64,000 bases of DNA from Actinomycetota bacterium (GTDB lineage: Bacteria > Actinomycetota > Thermoleophilia > Gaiellales > F1-60-MAGs149). Shown in pieces: positions 8,067 through 16,536 of this stretch. The position numbers were made by a program, and so were the translations under genes. The notes beneath the pieces are model-generated. The model was not told the DNA's origin and searched no databases. It worked only from the letters and a program-made list of their open reading frames with translations. How positions within the stretch are numbered: position 1 is the stretch's first letter; each line of letters begins with the position of its first letter. Where the stretch lies: assembly GCA_026392355.1 (NCBI GenBank), contig JAPLCF010000032.1, forward strand, positions 1-64,000, written 5' to 3'.

Positions 8067-9800
8067 CTAGCTGCGCTTGCGCAGCTTGCGGATCTGCGGC
8101 CAGGTGCGCGTGTTGACGATGTCGGCCTTTGTCGCCCAACCGCGACGGGCGGTATCGACGCCGTAGCGCAGGACGTCGAGGCCGCCCGTGTTGTGCGCGT
8201 CGCTGGAGACGCAGAGCTTCACGCCCGCGTTGATCGCAGCTCGTGCGTGCTCGGGCCGCAGGTCGAGGCGCTTGGGGTTCGCGTTGATCTCGAGGAAGGT
8301 GCCGGTGCGGGCACATGCGGCGATCAGTGCCTCGACGTCGACGTCGTACGGCTCGCGACCATCGAGCAGGCGCCCGGTCGGATGTGCGATCACATCGACG
8401 TGCGGATGCTCGATGGCGGCGACCATGCTGGCCGTCAGCTGCTCGCGGTTCTGGCCGCGCACGCCATGGGCTGAGGCGACGACCCAGTCGAGCTCGGCCA
8501 GCACCTCGTCGGGTAGATCAAGCACGCCGCCCGGCAGGATGTCGACCTCGATGCCCGTCAGTAGGTGGAAGCCCTTCGACTCGAGACCCTTCGCCGCCTT
8601 CTGCACGCGCTTGGCGTTGGCGAGCGTCTCGGCCGGATCAAGGCCAATGCCCATGCCGACGGCCTTCGAGTGGTCGGTGACCGCGTAGTACGAAAGCCCG
8701 CGCTCCATCGCCGCCTGCGCCATCTCGGTCGGCGTCCCCTTGCCGTCGGACGCATCGGAGTGGCCGTGGAGGTCGCCCTCGATGTCCTTCAGCTCGACGA
8801 GCTTCGGCAGCGTGCCGTCGGCCGCGGCTTCAATCTCTCCCTGGTGCTCGCGCAGCTCGGGCGGAATCCACGCAAGGCCGAGACGCTTGTAGACATCGGC
8901 CTCTTTCGCGCACGGTTCGGGCTCGCCACCGTCGATCGGTGCGAAGCCGTGCTCGGACAGGCTGAGGCCCTGGTCGCGGGCGCGCTCGCGCAGCGCCACG
9001 TTATGCGCCTTCGAGCCGGTGAAGTGCTGCAGCAGCGAGCCCCACTGCGAGGGGTGGATGACGCGCAGGTCGACCTGCATGCCGTCGTGGAGCACGACCG
9101 ATGCCTTGGCGTCGCCGAGCGCGATCACGTCCTGCACGCCCGGGTGCTCGGCGAAGCGCTGGAGCAGCGGGCCTGGGTCGTCGGACGACGCGACGAGGTC
9201 GACGTCGCCGACAACCTCCTTGCGGCGGCGCAGCGAACCCGCGATCTCGGCCTCGCGACAGCCCGGCTCGGCGCGCAGCGCCTCGACCAGCATTTCCGCG
9301 CGATCGAGCGCGTGGTCGAGCAGGATCACGTGCTTGCGCGGACCACCGCCGGCGTTGAGCGCGTCGAGGATCGTCTGCTCCTTCTTGGCGCCGAGTCCCT
9401 TCAGCTCGCGCAGCTGGCCGGCCTCGCACGCGGCCTTGAGCGCGTCGGGCGAGTCGATGCCAAGCTCGGCATAGAGGCGCTTGGCGGTCTTCGGGCCGAC
9501 GCCCGGCACCCCCATCATCTCGACGATCCCATCGGGGTACTTCTCGCGCAACTTCTCGAGCGCCTGCAGCGTGCCGGTCTCGCGATACTCGTCGACCTTC
9601 GCCGCGATCGTCGCGCCGATGCCCGGCAGGTCGGTGAGCCGACCCTCCTCGGCCATGCGCTCGACCGACTCGGCCGTCGTGCGGAACTGGTCGGCGGCAC
9701 GCCGATACGCGATCACCTTGTGCACGATCGCGCCGTCGAGTTCCGACAGGCTCGCGAGGAGATCAAAGAGATCGGCGACGTCGCTGTTCTTCACCGCCAT
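8067..9800 (-). CDS. polX: DNA polymerase/3'-5' exonuclease PolX
   Basis: A 577-residue bacterial family X polymerase, a repair enzyme that fills short gaps and trims 3' ends. Helix-hairpin-helix regions come first (LTDLPGIGATIAAKVDEY; GVPGVGPKTAKRLY), then the nucleotidyltransferase core with GSLRRRKEVVGDVDLV carrying the metal-binding Asp pair. The C-terminal PHP nuclease domain has DLHGHSDASDG, AVTDHSK, EVDILPGG, VIAHPTGR and SSDAHN metal ligands. The start is at ATG 9800 (MAVKNSDVADLFDLL), typical of the family; the track start adds 26 non-conserved residues. It appears to be a single gene. Confidence 0.93.
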   Translation of the reverse strand: MAVKNSDVADLFDLLASLSELDGAIVHKVIAYRRAADQFRTTAESVERMAEEGRLTDLPGIGATIAAKVDEYRETGTLQALEKLREKYPDGIVEMMGVPGVGPKTAKRLYAELGIDSPDALKAACEAGQLRELKGLGAKKEQTILDALNAGGGPRKHVILLDHALDRAEMLVEALRAEPGCREAEIAGSLRRRKEVVGDVDLVASSDDPGPLLQRFAEHPGVQDVIALGDAKASVVLHDGMQVDLRVIHPSQWGSLLQHFTGSKAHNVALRERARDQGLSLSEHGFAPIDGGEPEPCAKEADVYKRLGLAWIPPELREHQGEIEAAADGTLPKLVELKDIEGDLHGHSDASDGKGTPTEMAQAAMERGLSYYAVTDHSKAVGMGIGLDPAETLANAKRVQKAAKGLESKGFHLLTGIEVDILPGGVLDLPDEVLAELDWVVASAHGVRGQNREQLTASMVAAIEHPHVDVIAHPTGRLLDGREPYDVDVEALIAACARTGTFLEINANPKRLDLRPEHARAAINAGVKLCVSSDAHNTGGLDVLRYGVDTARRGWATKADIVNTRTWPQIRKLRKRS

Positions 9801-9906
9801 GGCCGACTCCGTCGCTGCATGTCCGCAACGTCGCACACCCGCGGGGCGTCCGCAAGCGACACCCGGTGCGGCTCCCACTCAGGAACGTGCGGCATGATCC
9901 GTCCGA

Positions 9907-10662
9907 ATGAGCACTGCCGCTACCGAGCGATTCGTCGTCTGCGTGCCGACGTACAACGAGCGCGAGAACCTCGAGCGCATGATCGAGGCGATCGGCGCGG
10001 CGCGCGAGCGCGCGACGATCCCGGGTGACGTCCTCGTAATCGACGACGGTTCGCCCGACGGTACCGGCGAGATCGCTGATCGCCTGGCCGCCCAGCACGA
10101 CTGGGTGCACGTGCTGCATCGCACCGCCAAGGAAGGCCTCGGCCGTGCGTACCTCGCCGGCTTCCGCTGGGCGCTCGACCAGGGCTACGACTACATCTGC
10201 GAGATGGACTGCGACTTCTCGCACGACCCGGGGCGCCTGCCCGACCTCGTCGCGACCGCCCAGCGCGGCGCCGACCTCGTCATCGGCTCGCGCTACACGC
10301 GCGGCGGTGGCGTGCGCGACTGGTCGCTCGCGCGGCGTGTGATCTCGCGCGGCGGCTGCCTCTACGCGCAGGCCTTCTTGCAGCTCGGCATCCGCGACCT
10401 GACCGGCGGCTTCAAGTGCTTTCGACGCGCCGTCCTCGAGGCGATCGACCTCGACGATGTGACGGCTGAGGGCTACGCCTTCCAGATCGAGATGACGTAC
10501 CGCACCTCGTTGCTCGGCTTCCGGATCGAGGAGGTGCCGATCACTTTCACCGACCGCGTCGCGGGCGGCTCGAAGATGTCGCGGCGCATCGTCGCCGAGG
10601 CCTCGTGGCGCGTGCCGTCGCTCCGTGTCCGCGCGCTGCGGCACGAGCTGCCGAAGCGCTGA
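9907..10662 (+). CDS. polyprenol monophosphomannose synthase-like glycosyltransferase
   Basis: A 251-residue family 2 glycosyltransferase of the DPM1/Ppm1 catalytic type, which moves mannose from GDP-mannose to a polyprenyl phosphate on the inner membrane face. It has VVCVPTYNERENLERMI, VIDDGSPDGT and the metal-site EMDCDFSHDP, followed by DLVIGSRYTRGG and LTGGFKCFRR. There is no membrane segment or fused acyltransferase half. CATGAT lies 8 nt before the ATG. The sugar and lipid acceptor are inferred from family resemblance; another polyprenyl-phosphate hexose synthase is possible. Confidence 0.87.
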   Translation: MSTAATERFVVCVPTYNERENLERMIEAIGAARERATIPGDVLVIDDGSPDGTGEIADRLAAQHDWVHVLHRTAKEGLGRAYLAGFRWALDQGYDYICEMDCDFSHDPGRLPDLVATAQRGADLVIGSRYTRGGGVRDWSLARRVISRGGCLYAQAFLQLGIRDLTGGFKCFRRAVLEAIDLDDVTAEGYAFQIEMTYRTSLLGFRIEEVPITFTDRVAGGSKMSRRIVAEASWRVPSLRVRALRHELPKR

Positions 10663-10719
10663 AGCCCGGCTTACGGAACAGCCGCAGCTCACAGGTGTGC
10701 CCTGTTGTAGCGTGAGGCC

Positions 10720-12207
10720 GTGCGCAGCGGAACGCTCATTGGTCTGATCGCCGTCGCCGTTGTCGGCGTCGTCGCGATTGGTGGCGTGCTCGTCGCTCGC
10801 GCCCATGCGGAGCGCCCCGTTGTCGACTCGGTCTCGCCCGCGCCGGGCGCGACCGTCAACGGCACCACGCCTCTGCGTATCGTCCTGCGCTCTGCCGACC
10901 AGGCGGAGTCCGCCACGATCAGCGTCGACGGCGTCGACGTCTCTGCCCAGGCCGAGCGCACGCCCAGTGGCTACGTGCTGCCCATGCCGAAGCTGGCCGA
11001 CGGTCCGCACCGCGTGTCGGTCGTCGTCACCTCCTCGGACCTGATCGAGGACACCGCCACGTACGACTGGTCCTTCACCACCGATGGCACCGCACCCCGG
11101 CTGACCGCCACGACCGCTGCCGGCTGGGCGACCAGCGCCGAGATCAAGGGCGTCTCCGAGCCCGGCTCGACGATCACCGCCACCTGGCAGGACGGCGAGG
11201 TCGCGACCACCGCCGATGAGAACGGCCGCTTCTCGCTCATCCCCGGCATTGCCGACGGCGTCACGCCGCTCACGCTTATCGCAACCGACGCTGCGGGCAA
11301 CGAGACGCGCGCGGGGAACACCATGCGCGTTGACACGGGCCGCCCCAGCGTGCGCCTGGGCGGTATCGACGGCTGGGTGACGGACACCGATCGCCCCAAG
11401 GTCTATGCGTTCGTCGACTCGGCGAGCCCGACGAAGGTCGTCGCCAAGGTCAATGGGCAAGACGCGAAGGTCACGCCAATGTCGATCGGCTACACGATCG
11501 AGACCAGCAAGCTGCCGCAGGGCACCTCCAAGGTCGAGTTGTTCATTACGAACGCAACGGGCAAGACGGCGACACGCACCACGGAGATCAACGTCGACTC
11601 GACCGAGAAGCTGACGAACCAGCTGACGCTCGCGCCCGGTGCGAAGGGCGACGACGTCGCGAACCTCACGCGCCGTCTGCGCCTCGCGAAGATGTGGAAG
11701 GGCAAGCTCAGCTGGGAGTACAACGCCAAGGTCGAGAAGGCTGTCCGCGCCTACCAGCGCAAGGAGGGCCTGCCCGAGGATGGCATTGCCCGGCCCGCGT
11801 TGATTAGCGCGACGGGCGGCAAGATCGTGGTGCTCCAGAGCAAGTTCGTACTCAACCTGTATCTCGACGGCAAGTTCTTCAAGCAGTACCCGATCGCCGT
11901 CGGCCAGCCGGCCTACCCCACACCCACGGGCAGCTTCGTCGTGACCGAGATGATCGAGAACCCCACGTGGACGCCGCCGAACTCGCCGTGGGCCGCAGGG
12001 CTCGAGCCGGTGCCGCCGGGCGCAAGCAATCCGCTTGGCACCCGCTGGATCGGCACCTCCGCTCCGCTCGTCGGCATCCACGGCACCCCGTCGGATTGGT
12101 CGATCGGTTCGGCCGCCTCACACGGCTGCGTGCGCATGCATATCTCCGACGTGGAGGAACTCTTCACCCACGTCGCGGTCGGCATGCCGGTCGAGATCAA
12201 GCAGTAA
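10720..12207 (+). CDS. L,D-transpeptidase with Ig-like and peptidoglycan-binding domains
   Basis: A 495-residue cell-wall cross-linking enzyme. One N-terminal membrane helix (about 6-28) anchors it outside. Ig-like modules follow (about 33-295), then a peptidoglycan-binding_1 region (GAKGDDVANLTRRLRLAKMW) and the YkuD catalytic domain (about 365-495). The nucleophile motif is ASHGCVRMH, with the conserved His of GIHGTPSDWSIG just before it. Such enzymes form 3-3 peptide cross-links. The start is GTG, with TAGCGT 6 nt upstream. It converges with thiL. Confidence 0.92.
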   Translation: MRSGTLIGLIAVAVVGVVAIGGVLVARAHAERPVVDSVSPAPGATVNGTTPLRIVLRSADQAESATISVDGVDVSAQAERTPSGYVLPMPKLADGPHRVSVVVTSSDLIEDTATYDWSFTTDGTAPRLTATTAAGWATSAEIKGVSEPGSTITATWQDGEVATTADENGRFSLIPGIADGVTPLTLIATDAAGNETRAGNTMRVDTGRPSVRLGGIDGWVTDTDRPKVYAFVDSASPTKVVAKVNGQDAKVTPMSIGYTIETSKLPQGTSKVELFITNATGKTATRTTEINVDSTEKLTNQLTLAPGAKGDDVANLTRRLRLAKMWKGKLSWEYNAKVEKAVRAYQRKEGLPEDGIARPALISATGGKIVVLQSKFVLNLYLDGKFFKQYPIAVGQPAYPTPTGSFVVTEMIENPTWTPPNSPWAAGLEPVPPGASNPLGTRWIGTSAPLVGIHGTPSDWSIGSAASHGCVRMHISDVEELFTHVAVGMPVEIKQ

Positions 12208-12222
12208 CCGGCAAGCCCCGGC

Positions 12223-13194
12223 TTAGGCCAGGTGGTCCCAGCCGCGCAGCGCCTCGTCGGCGCCCGCGCCCGTGAAGCGCACGCCCGCCGGGCCGTCCTC
12301 GACGCGGCCGATCACCGTCAAGGGGACGCCGCAGGCGTCGACGGCCTCGGGTGACATCGCCATCACGAGCTCGTAGTCCTCGCCGCCCGTGGCTGCGTAG
12401 GCGCCCGGTGCGCGCCGCAGCGTCTGCGCGATCAGGCACACGTCTTCGTGCAGCGGCAGCGCGTCGAGGTCGATCGTGAGCGAGACGCCGCTGCGCTGTG
12501 CGAGCCGCGGCAGGTCGGTGGCCAGGCCGTCGGAGACGTCCATCATCGCGTGGACGTGCGGGGCCAGCAACGCGCCGTCGGTCAGGCGCGGGTGCGGCCG
12601 GCGGTGGCGCTCGATGCACTCGTCGGCACCGGGCAGGTCGCGCAACGTCGGGTCGAGCAGGGCGGCCAGGCCGGCGGCCGATTCGCCGAGCGTGCCCGTG
12701 ACGGCGATCACGTCGCCCGGGCGAGCGCCGTCGCGACCGGGCGGATCGATGCTGGCGCGGCCGAGCACGCTAATCGACAGCGCCAGGCCCGAGCCGCGCG
12801 CCACATCGCCGCCGACGATCGGACAGTCGTAGAGCCGCGAGCACACCTCAAGGCCGGAGTAGATCGGCTCCAGCGAGGTGGCGTCGCCCTCGCCGATCAC
12901 GATCGAGACCAGCGCAGCGAGCGGCATCGCGCCCATCGCGGCGATGTCGGAGAGATTGACGGCCAGCGCCTTCCAGCCGACATCGGCAGGGCTCGAGAGA
13001 TCGCGGCGAAAGTGCACGCCATCGACCTGCGCATCGACGGTCCAGACGAGGTCGGGCGACAGCACCGCGGCGTCGTCGCCCATGCCGCGCGGAATGCCAG
13101 GCGTGTCGCGGCCAACGATCACCGCGAGGCCGGCCATCAGCGCGTCCTCGTCGGCGTGCGCCGTGCCCTCTCCCCATCCCGGCTGGTCTGCCAT
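12223..13194 (-). CDS. thiL: thiamine-monophosphate kinase
   Basis: A 323-residue ThiL, which phosphorylates thiamine monophosphate to the active diphosphate. It carries GMGDDAAVL near residue 37, VDGVHFRRD, DVSDGLATDL and GGEDYELV, all signatures of this PurM-like ATP-grasp-unrelated kinase family. It is the last gene of a leftward set that starts with a ThiY-like binding protein and includes a P-loop kinase, supporting a thiamine role for the set. TACGAT lies 7 nt before the ATG, so it may also have its own leaderless promoter. Confidence 0.94.
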   Translation of the reverse strand: MADQPGWGEGTAHADEDALMAGLAVIVGRDTPGIPRGMGDDAAVLSPDLVWTVDAQVDGVHFRRDLSSPADVGWKALAVNLSDIAAMGAMPLAALVSIVIGEGDATSLEPIYSGLEVCSRLYDCPIVGGDVARGSGLALSISVLGRASIDPPGRDGARPGDVIAVTGTLGESAAGLAALLDPTLRDLPGADECIERHRRPHPRLTDGALLAPHVHAMMDVSDGLATDLPRLAQRSGVSLTIDLDALPLHEDVCLIAQTLRRAPGAYAATGGEDYELVMAMSPEAVDACGVPLTVIGRVEDGPAGVRFTGAGADEALRGWDHLA

Positions 13195-13216
13195 GAGCGG
13201 GATCGTAGCCCGGTCT

Positions 13217-13240
13217 GCGATCAGGCGATCAGGCGATCAG
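13217..13240. repeat. three tandem copies of GCGATCAG
   Basis: The octamer GCGATCAG is repeated exactly three times end to end, in the 42-bp gap between the P-loop kinase gene and thiL. The last copy covers the kinase stop codon. This looks like a slippage-prone short tandem repeat. Confidence 0.8.
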
Positions 13241-13824
13241 GCGGCGGGGTCGGGCCGCCACGACGCGCTCCACGCGTCGTCGTCTGTGCGGTAGGTGCGA
13301 TCGGCGCGGTTGCGCGTGCCCTCGCGCGCGAACGTCACCTGCTCTTGCGCGGCCCACAGGTCCCAGTGGCCCAGATACAGCTCGCCGTCGCGTGCGATAG
13401 CGCGCGCGTAGCGCTCCTCGGTCTCGGCCTCGAGCCAGATCAGCAGACTGATAAACGGCGCCGCCGCGCGCGAGCCCGCGCCGACGCCCTCGATCACCAG
13501 CAGCGGCTCGGTGACCAGCGGCTCGCGCTCGTGCTCGCGCATCTCCAGCCAGTCCCAGCGGCGGATCGTTGCCTGCTCGCCATGCGACAGCGGCTCGAGC
13601 ACGTCTTCGACGAGTCGCTGGGCGCCCTCATCAAGTCCATCCCAGCCGGGGTACATGTCCTCGAGGCGCAGGAGGCCGGCGCCACTCGCCTCGGCCAGGC
13701 GTGTCGCGAACGTCGACTTGCCACTGCCCGACGCCCCGTCGATCACGACCACCGTCGTGGCACCCGCGCGCGGCTCGAGTTGCCGCACCTCCTGCGCGAG
13801 CGCTGCGAGCTCGGCGGCCTGCAT
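13237..13824 (-). CDS. uridine kinase-like P-loop NTPase
   Basis: A 195-residue P-loop protein resembling the uridine kinase/nucleoside kinase superfamily. Walker A is DGASGSGKSTFATRLAEA (about 29-46); LLRLEDMYPGWDGLDEG resembles the DxF/DD substrate loop of uridine kinases, and LLVIEGVGAGS is a Walker B-like strand. Its start overlaps the stop of the ThiY-like gene (TGATG), and thiL follows 42 bp later. The position suggests work on a thiamine precursor or salvage intermediate, but this is only an inference; plain nucleoside phosphorylation remains possible. Confidence 0.75.
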   Translation of the reverse strand: MQAAELAALAQEVRQLEPRAGATTVVVIDGASGSGKSTFATRLAEASGAGLLRLEDMYPGWDGLDEGAQRLVEDVLEPLSHGEQATIRRWDWLEMREHEREPLVTEPLLVIEGVGAGSRAAAPFISLLIWLEAETEERYARAIARDGELYLGHWDLWAAQEQVTFAREGTRNRADRTYRTDDDAWSASWRPDPAA

Positions 13825-14897
13825 CAGCCAGCCGGCAGGTAGTCGTTCGTCCAGGCCTGCGACCAGTCGGGCTTGGTGGTGAGCGCCTTGCCATCGGCGT
13901 CGGTCAGCAGCTTGTTGTCGTAGAGAAAGTCGTAGAACGCCGACACGCGCGCGCCGTCGATCGTGCCGAGGGCACCGGCCTCGCTCGCGTAGTAGCCGTC
14001 CTTCGCCAGCAGATCCGCGCTCTTCTTCACGACCTCAGGGTTCTTGAGCGTCTGCGGGTTGGCGTCGAGCAGGAGCTGCGCGGCCTCCGCCGGATTGTCG
14101 GCCGCGTACTGGTAGCCCTGCTGCGTCGCGGCAATGAAGCGCTTGGCGACGTCGGGGTTGGCCGTGAGCCACGCGTTGCTCGCGATGATGGTGTTCGAGT
14201 AGTTGTCCGGATACCCGTAGTCGGCGGGGTCGAAGTACTTCATGGGCTTGCCGTTGACCTCGGCCTCCACCCCCTCCCAGGTCGATGCCGAGATGGTGAA
14301 GTCGGCGCGCCCGCTGTACACGGCCTCGTACGCTGCGGCGTCGAGCACGACCTTCTTGAAGTCGCCCTTGCCACCATCGCCCTTGATCACCGTGGCGACC
14401 TCCGACTCCTCGCTCGGCGTACCAAAGCCCGCGTACGTCTTGCCGTCGAGGTCCTTCGGGGTTGTGATGCTGGGGTCGTCGGCGCGATAGGCGAGCAGGT
14501 ACTGCTGCTTGCCGATGTTGGCGAACACCTGCACGACGTCGAGACCCGCGGCACGGGCGAAGGCGATGCCGTTCGAGTACGAGAAGCCGAACTGAGCCTC
14601 ACCGCTCGAGACCAGCCGCTCGGGCGACGTGGAGGCGTAGGGCAGCAGCTTCACCGACAGGTCCTGGTCCTTGTAGTACCCGAGCTCTTGCGCCACGTAG
14701 ATACCGATGTGGTTCGTGTTCGGCGTCCAGTCGAGCGCGACCTTTACCTCGGCCGGCTGGGCCGGGAGGATCATCGGGTCGCCCGCCGTGGTGGTGCTCG
14801 ACGACGAGCCACCGCAGGCCGCCACGACCACGAGCACGACAACCGCGAGCACAGCGAGGGCGATTCGACGTCGGGTGGAGGCGAGCGAGCGGGTCAT
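13824..14897 (-). CDS. ThiY/NMT1-like substrate-binding lipoprotein
   Basis: A 357-residue ABC-transporter binding protein. The signal peptide ends in a lipobox with Cys28 (VVAACGGSS), so the mature protein is membrane-tethered. The N-terminal strand VALDWTPNTNHIGIYVAQE is very close to the ThiY/NMT1 type, whose members bind pyrimidine precursors or breakdown products of thiamine. thiL two genes downstream supports this. The permease and ATPase of the same transporter are divergent and start 66 bp away. Related SsuA/TauA-type binders take sulfonates or nitriles, so the ligand still needs proof. Confidence 0.85.
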   Translation of the reverse strand: MTRSLASTRRRIALAVLAVVVLVVVAACGGSSSSTTTAGDPMILPAQPAEVKVALDWTPNTNHIGIYVAQELGYYKDQDLSVKLLPYASTSPERLVSSGEAQFGFSYSNGIAFARAAGLDVVQVFANIGKQQYLLAYRADDPSITTPKDLDGKTYAGFGTPSEESEVATVIKGDGGKGDFKKVVLDAAAYEAVYSGRADFTISASTWEGVEAEVNGKPMKYFDPADYGYPDNYSNTIIASNAWLTANPDVAKRFIAATQQGYQYAADNPAEAAQLLLDANPQTLKNPEVVKKSADLLAKDGYYASEAGALGTIDGARVSAFYDFLYDNKLLTDADGKALTTKPDWSQAWTNDYLPAG

Positions 14898-14898
14898 C

Positions 14899-14960
14899 GG
14901 AACGGATCCTTCGGGACGGAGGCGGGTATCAGTCGACTGCCGAGGGCACGATACCGTTCC
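14899..14960. promoter_or_regulatory. divergent promoter gap with nested inverted repeats
   Basis: The 66-bp gap between the ThiY-like gene and the permease gene contains GGAACGG (14899-14905) paired with CCGTTCC (14954-14960), and inside it GGTATC (14925-14930) paired with GATACC (14950-14955). TACCGT (14952-14957) lies 6 nt before the permease ATG. The symmetry suggests a shared repressor site. I see no thiamine-pyrophosphate riboswitch. Confidence 0.4.
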
Positions 14961-14963
14961 TCT

Positions 14964-15734
14964 ATGCGCCGCACTCTTCGCATTGTGCTTCCGCCCTTGC
15001 TCGTCGTGGGGCTGCTGGGCGTGGTCTGGGAGGTGTATGCCCGCGTCGGCAATCTGGGTGATGAGCTACTGCCGCCCCTGTCGCGCGTACTCAGCGCCGG
15101 CTGGGACGATCGCGCGTCGCTGTGGGCAAGCACGCAGCCGACGCTGCGTGAGGTTCTGCTCGGCTTCGCCGTCTCCATGGTCTTCGCGTTCGCGATCTCG
15201 ATCCTGCTCGACGCCTCGGGGCTGGCCCGCCGCTCGGTGATGCCGGTGCTGATTGGCAGCCAGACGATTCCGCTCGTGGTGCTGGCACCGCTCGTGGTGA
15301 TCTGGTTCGGCTTCGGCCTGACCCCGAAGATCCTGCTCGTCGCGCTGGTGACGTTCTTCCCGATCGTGGTCGGCCTCCTCGATGGCTACGCCTCGAGCGA
15401 GCGCGACGCCGTCACGCTCCTGCGCACGATGGGCGCGAGCTGGCCGACGGTCTTCCGGCTCGTGCGCCTGCCGTCGGCGCTGCCCGGCTTCTTCACCGGC
15501 CTGCGCATCGCAATCACGTACGCCGTGGTCGCGGCGATCTTCGCGGAGTACGCGGGCGCCGAGACCGGGCTCGGCGTGTATATCCAAGGCGCCGACAACT
15601 CGTTCCGCACCGACCTCGTGCTGGCCGCCGTGCTCGTGACCGCGGTGCTCACCCTCGCGCTCTACGCGGCCACATTCATCGTGCAGCGCCTGACGATCCC
15701 CTGGTACACCGACGCGCGGAAGGTAAACCAGTGA
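14964..15734 (+). CDS. ABC transporter permease (ThiX/SsuC type)
   Basis: A 256-residue inner-membrane permease of the BinPDT type with six hydrophobic spans. The cytoplasmic coupling loop is GYASSERDAVTLLRTMGASW, close to the EAA motif. ATG 14964 (MRRTLRIVLPPLLVVGLLGV) was chosen; the very long track ORF that begins in the kinase gene is a shadow upstream of this point. The TACCGT hexamer 6 nt before the ATG suggests a leaderless message. It pairs with the overlapping ATPase gene and the divergent binding protein as one importer, probably for a thiamine precursor. Confidence 0.87.
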   Translation: MRRTLRIVLPPLLVVGLLGVVWEVYARVGNLGDELLPPLSRVLSAGWDDRASLWASTQPTLREVLLGFAVSMVFAFAISILLDASGLARRSVMPVLIGSQTIPLVVLAPLVVIWFGFGLTPKILLVALVTFFPIVVGLLDGYASSERDAVTLLRTMGASWPTVFRLVRLPSALPGFFTGLRIAITYAVVAAIFAEYAGAETGLGVYIQGADNSFRTDLVLAAVLVTAVLTLALYAATFIVQRLTIPWYTDARKVNQ

Positions 15735-16492
15735 GCACGTCGGCGATCGACGTGCGCGGCCTGCGCAAGGCCTTCGGCGACCTGCAGGTCCTCGACGACC
15801 TGTCGCTGCACGTGGAGCGCGGCGAGTTCGTCTCGATCCTCGGCCCCAGCGGCTGCGGCAAGTCGACGATCCTCTCGGTCCTCAACGGCACGGAGCCGGC
15901 CGACAGCGGCGAGCTGCTGCTCGACGGCGAGCCGCTCAACCGCATGCAGAGCCCGTTCGCCTGGATGCCGCAGCACGACGTGCTCTTCCCGTGGCGGACG
16001 GTGGAGCAGAACGTCGCGCTCGGTGGTGAGGTGGCGGGCGGGCTGAGCAAGCGCGAGGCACTCGCGCAGGCCCGAGCGCTACTACCCACGTTCGGCCTCG
16101 ACGAATTTGGTGCCACGCGGCCGTACCAGTTGTCGGGCGGCATGCGTCAGCGCGCCGCGTTCGCGCGCACGGTCGCCCAAGGCCGCGACATCCTCTTGCT
16201 CGACGAGCCGTTCGGGGCACTCGATGCCCTCACGCGCACCGAGCTCCAGCTGTGGCTCGAACAGATCTGGGGACGCGAGCGCTGGACGGTCGTGTTGATC
16301 ACCCATGACGTACGCGAGGCCGTGCTCTTGTCGGATCGCGTCTACGTGCTGGGGCCGCGCGCAACGGGCATCACCCTCGAGCTCGAGATTCCGCTGCCGC
16401 GCCCGCGTTCTCTCGAGCTGCTCGGCAATGCCGACGCCGCGGCACTCGAGCGCGAACTGCTGCAGGCGTTGCACGCCGGGCGTACGGCCTAG
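15731..16492 (+). CDS. ABC transporter ATPase (ThiZ/SsuB type)
   Basis: A 253-residue ABC ATPase. Walker A is GPSGCGKST, the Q-loop is WMPQHDVLFPW, the signature is LSGGMRQRAAFART and Walker B is ILLLDEPFGALDA, followed by the His switch in LITHDV. The GGMRQR form of the signature is usual in the nitrate/sulfonate/thiamine-precursor subfamily. It overlaps the permease by 4 nt. It energises import of the ligand bound by the divergent lipoprotein. Confidence 0.9.
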   Translation: MSTSAIDVRGLRKAFGDLQVLDDLSLHVERGEFVSILGPSGCGKSTILSVLNGTEPADSGELLLDGEPLNRMQSPFAWMPQHDVLFPWRTVEQNVALGGEVAGGLSKREALAQARALLPTFGLDEFGATRPYQLSGGMRQRAAFARTVAQGRDILLLDEPFGALDALTRTELQLWLEQIWGRERWTVVLITHDVREAVLLSDRVYVLGPRATGITLELEIPLPRPRSLELLGNADAAALERELLQALHAGRTA

Positions 16493-16536
16493 CCTCGGCT
16501 GCTTGGTACCCTGCTCCGACCCGCTGGGACCGCGCA

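Noticed and set aside
14898-14963. A possible thiamine-pyrophosphate riboswitch before the ThiY-like gene or permease
   Set aside because: The gap is only 66 bp and lacks CTGAGA and the conserved P4/P5 sequences of the TPP aptamer on either strand.
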